From contig NZ_JAPHAV010000006.1 in NCBI RefSeq assembly GCF_026241335.1, forward strand, positions 1 through 64,000: DNA of 64,000 nucleotides, read 5' to 3'. Below the pieces are notes generated by a model, which was given only the letters and a program-made list of their open reading frames with translations, ran no database searches and was not told the origin of the DNA. This DNA comes from Ochrobactrum chromiisoli (GTDB taxonomy: Bacteria; Pseudomonadota; Alphaproteobacteria; Rhizobiales; Rhizobiaceae). Shown here in pieces: positions 62,265-64,000 of the stretch (position 1 is its first letter; each line of letters starts with the position of its first letter). Position numbers and translations under genes: made by a program.

Positions 62265-64000
62265 ATGGCAGAGTTTCCTAAAAAGGCAAAAGTGGTCATT
62301 GTCGGGCTTGGTGGAATTGTCGGAGCATCCGTCGTCCACCACCTGATCGAACGGGGATGGGACGACATTGTCGGCATCGACAAATCCGGCATCCCCACGG
62401 ACATTGGTTCCACCGCACACGCATCTGATTTCTGCTATGCGACAAGCCATGATTTCCTGTCATGCTGGACGACGCTCTATTCCATCGATTTCTATGAAAA
62501 AATGGGCCATTACGCCCGCGTCGGCGGTATTGAAGTTGCCCGCGTCGGCGACGATGCCCGAATGGAAGAGCTCAAGCGCAAGGTCGCATCCGGCAAAGCC
62601 TTTGGTACGCGGGCTCGCCTGATGGAGCCATCCGAAGTCAAAGAAAAATTTCCACTGATCGAAGAAAGCCTTGTTCAAGGCGGTTTGTGGGACCCGGATG
62701 CAGGCCTTGTTATTCCACGCTCGCAAACAGTTGCAGGCAGATTGATTGATCAGGCGGAAAATGCGGGAAAGCTTAAAAGCTTTGCAAACACACCCGCTCA
62801 GTCGCTCATCGTTGAAAATGGACGCATCAAGGGCGTTGTCACCCATCGTGGTACAATCGAAGCCGACTATGTGGTGGTTTGCGCCGGTCTCTGGGGCCGG
62901 CTGATTGCCGAAATGGTTGGCGAAGACCTGCCCGTCATGCCCATTGATCATCCGCTGACCTTCTTCGGCCCCTATAATGCGTTTGCCGGAACCGGCAAGG
63001 AAATTGGCTGGCCACTTTTGCGCGATCAGGGCAATTCGGCCTATATGCGTGACACCGGCGACCCAAAGACCGCCGAAGGTGGTCAAATTGAGTGGGGCTA
63101 CTACGAGGAAACCAATCCGCGCCTCTGCCACCCGCGTGACCTTCTTGAAAAACATGAAGCCCGTTTGTCGCCATCACAGCGTGATCTCGACATGGAGCAG
63201 GTTCTTGAACCACTCGAACGCGCCATCGAACTAACCCCCATTCTCGGCGAGCTGGGCTATAATGAAAGCCATTCCTTCAATGGTTTCCTACAGGTAACAA
63301 CCGATGGCGGACCTTCAATCGGCGAAAGCCAGAAAGTCCGTGGCCTCTGGTATGCGGTTGCAATCTGGGTCAAGGACGGCCCCGGCATGGGTAAACTCAT
63401 TGCCGACTGGATGACCGATGGTCGTACAAAAATCGATCATCACGCCATCGACTATTCGCGCTTCTATCCGCACCAGATGACCGAGCAATTCATCTGGGAT
63501 CGCTGCACCGAAACCGCAATGAAGGTTTACAATCCGGCGGTGCATCCGCGTGAGCCCTTTTCCAAAGGCCGCAATATTCGCCGTTCACCGTTCTATGAAC
63601 GGGAAAAGGAACTGGGTGGCCACTTCATGGAACTGGGTGGCTGGGAGCGTGCGCACGGCTATGCAGCCAATGAGCATCTGCTGGAAAAATATGGCGACCG
63701 TATTCCGGTGCGGGAAAATGAGTGGGACAACCGCCATTTCTGGCGCGTTTCCAATGCCGAGCACCTGGCATTGAGTGAAGATTGCGGCATCATCAATCTC
63801 TCGCATTTTGCGATGTACGACATAGAAGGCCCGGATCATGTCGCGCTGATGGAGTGGCTGTGTGCTGCAAAAATCGGCGGTGACGCCAATATCGGAAAGG
63901 GCATTTACACCCACTTTCTCGATGATGAAGGCATGGTGCGCGCCGATTTCACCGTAATGCGCATGGCTGACAGTATGCGTATGATCAACGGCGCCGATGC
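62265..64000 (+). CDS. Dimethylglycine/sarcosine dehydrogenase-like FAD protein (cut by window end)
   Basis: An open reading frame of at least 578 codons running off the right edge. The N-terminal FAD-binding fold is VVIVGLGGIVGASVVHHLI, followed by STAHASDF, where the His may bind FAD covalently as in dimethylglycine dehydrogenase, and VVVCAGLWGRLIAEM. From about residue 430 GcvT-like aminomethyltransferase sequence appears (AANEHLLEKYG, RHFWRVSNAEHLALSEDCGIINLSHFAMYDIEG). The start at 62265 (MAEFPKK) is preferred; ATG at 62250 is in frame. Full family members are about 800 residues and oxidise dimethylglycine or sarcosine, passing formaldehyde to tetrahydrofolate. Confidence 0.88.
   Translation, partial: MAEFPKKAKVVIVGLGGIVGASVVHHLIERGWDDIVGIDKSGIPTDIGSTAHASDFCYATSHDFLSCWTTLYSIDFYEKMGHYARVGGIEVARVGDDARMEELKRKVASGKAFGTRARLMEPSEVKEKFPLIEESLVQGGLWDPDAGLVIPRSQTVAGRLIDQAENAGKLKSFANTPAQSLIVENGRIKGVVTHRGTIEADYVVVCAGLWGRLIAEMVGEDLPVMPIDHPLTFFGPYNAFAGTGKEIGWPLLRDQGNSAYMRDTGDPKTAEGGQIEWGYYEETNPRLCHPRDLLEKHEARLSPSQRDLDMEQVLEPLERAIELTPILGELGYNESHSFNGFLQVTTDGGPSIGESQKVRGLWYAVAIWVKDGPGMGKLIADWMTDGRTKIDHHAIDYSRFYPHQMTEQFIWDRCTETAMKVYNPAVHPREPFSKGRNIRRSPFYEREKELGGHFMELGGWERAHGYAANEHLLEKYGDRIPVRENEWDNRHFWRVSNAEHLALSEDCGIINLSHFAMYDIEGPDHVALMEWLCAAKIGGDANIGKGIYTHFLDDEGMVRADFTVMRMADSMRMINGAD

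Noticed and set aside
1..64000. CRISPR array, prophage or insertion sequence
   Set aside because: No regularly spaced direct repeats, transposase, integrase or phage structural genes are visible on either strand.

Overview
This window reads as chromosomal DNA of a Brucellaceae alphaproteobacterium (Brucella/Ochrobactrum type). The inference rests on an Omp25/Omp31-family outer membrane protein, a CobR-type corrin reductase, the aerobic cobalamin gene set, DUF1127 and DUF3126 proteins, an IRO (RirA-type) iron box, moderate GC content and frequent AGAGCATTTCC-type intergenic palindromes. I see no phage, transposase, integrase or CRISPR array.

Layout. 1-480 (minus): tRNA-Tyr, tRNA-Gly and the start of tuf, a classical tRNA-tufB operon. 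775-18968: ordinary core genes, including rlmB, a CBS protein, a rhomboid protease, cysE, gloA, recJ, glpX, an ABC-F ATPase, hom and an alaC-like aminotransferase. 19517-25196: an M15/DUF882-type lipoprotein, two tandem tRNA-Glu genes in a 299-bp duplication, DUF2218, sfsA, map, radC and an Omp25-family porin-like gene. 25197-26370: a siderophore-interacting flavoreductase under an IRO box.

26371-54882 is a large vitamin B12 island. It encodes corrin ring synthesis (cobA, cobI, cobG, cobJ with a CbiG-like N-terminus, cobM, cbiD in place of cobF, cobK, cobL, cobH, cobE), amidation (cobB, cobQ), cobalt handling (cobN, cobW, cbtA, cbtB), reduction and adenosylation (cobR, cobO) and nucleotide-loop steps (cobC, cbiB, cobP). 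A cobalamin riboswitch heads cbtB-cbtA-cobP-cobW-cobN-cobO; the other cob operons have intergenic gaps too short to hold one. cobS and cobT (chelatase partners), the DMB-activation gene and the final synthase gene are not in the window. Embedded in the island are a substrate-binding protein, a TetR/MFS efflux pair, a TerB-like protein and a TSUP permease.

55067-57151 carries valine-catabolism genes (isobutyryl-CoA dehydrogenase-like, mmsB). 57574-64000 holds a GT39-type membrane glycosyltransferase, an entericidin-like lipoprotein, a LysR regulator divergent from a DUF1127 protein, and a GlxA/GbdR-type AraC regulator followed by a dimethylglycine-dehydrogenase-like flavoprotein cut by the window end.

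The least explained parts are non-coding: a promoter-hairpin-terminator leader just before the GlxA/GbdR-type regulator (60852-61004), a possible minus-strand small RNA ending in a terminator upstream of the rhomboid gene (3106-3300), and a folded region with mutually exclusive stems between mmsB and the glycosyltransferase (57187-57400).
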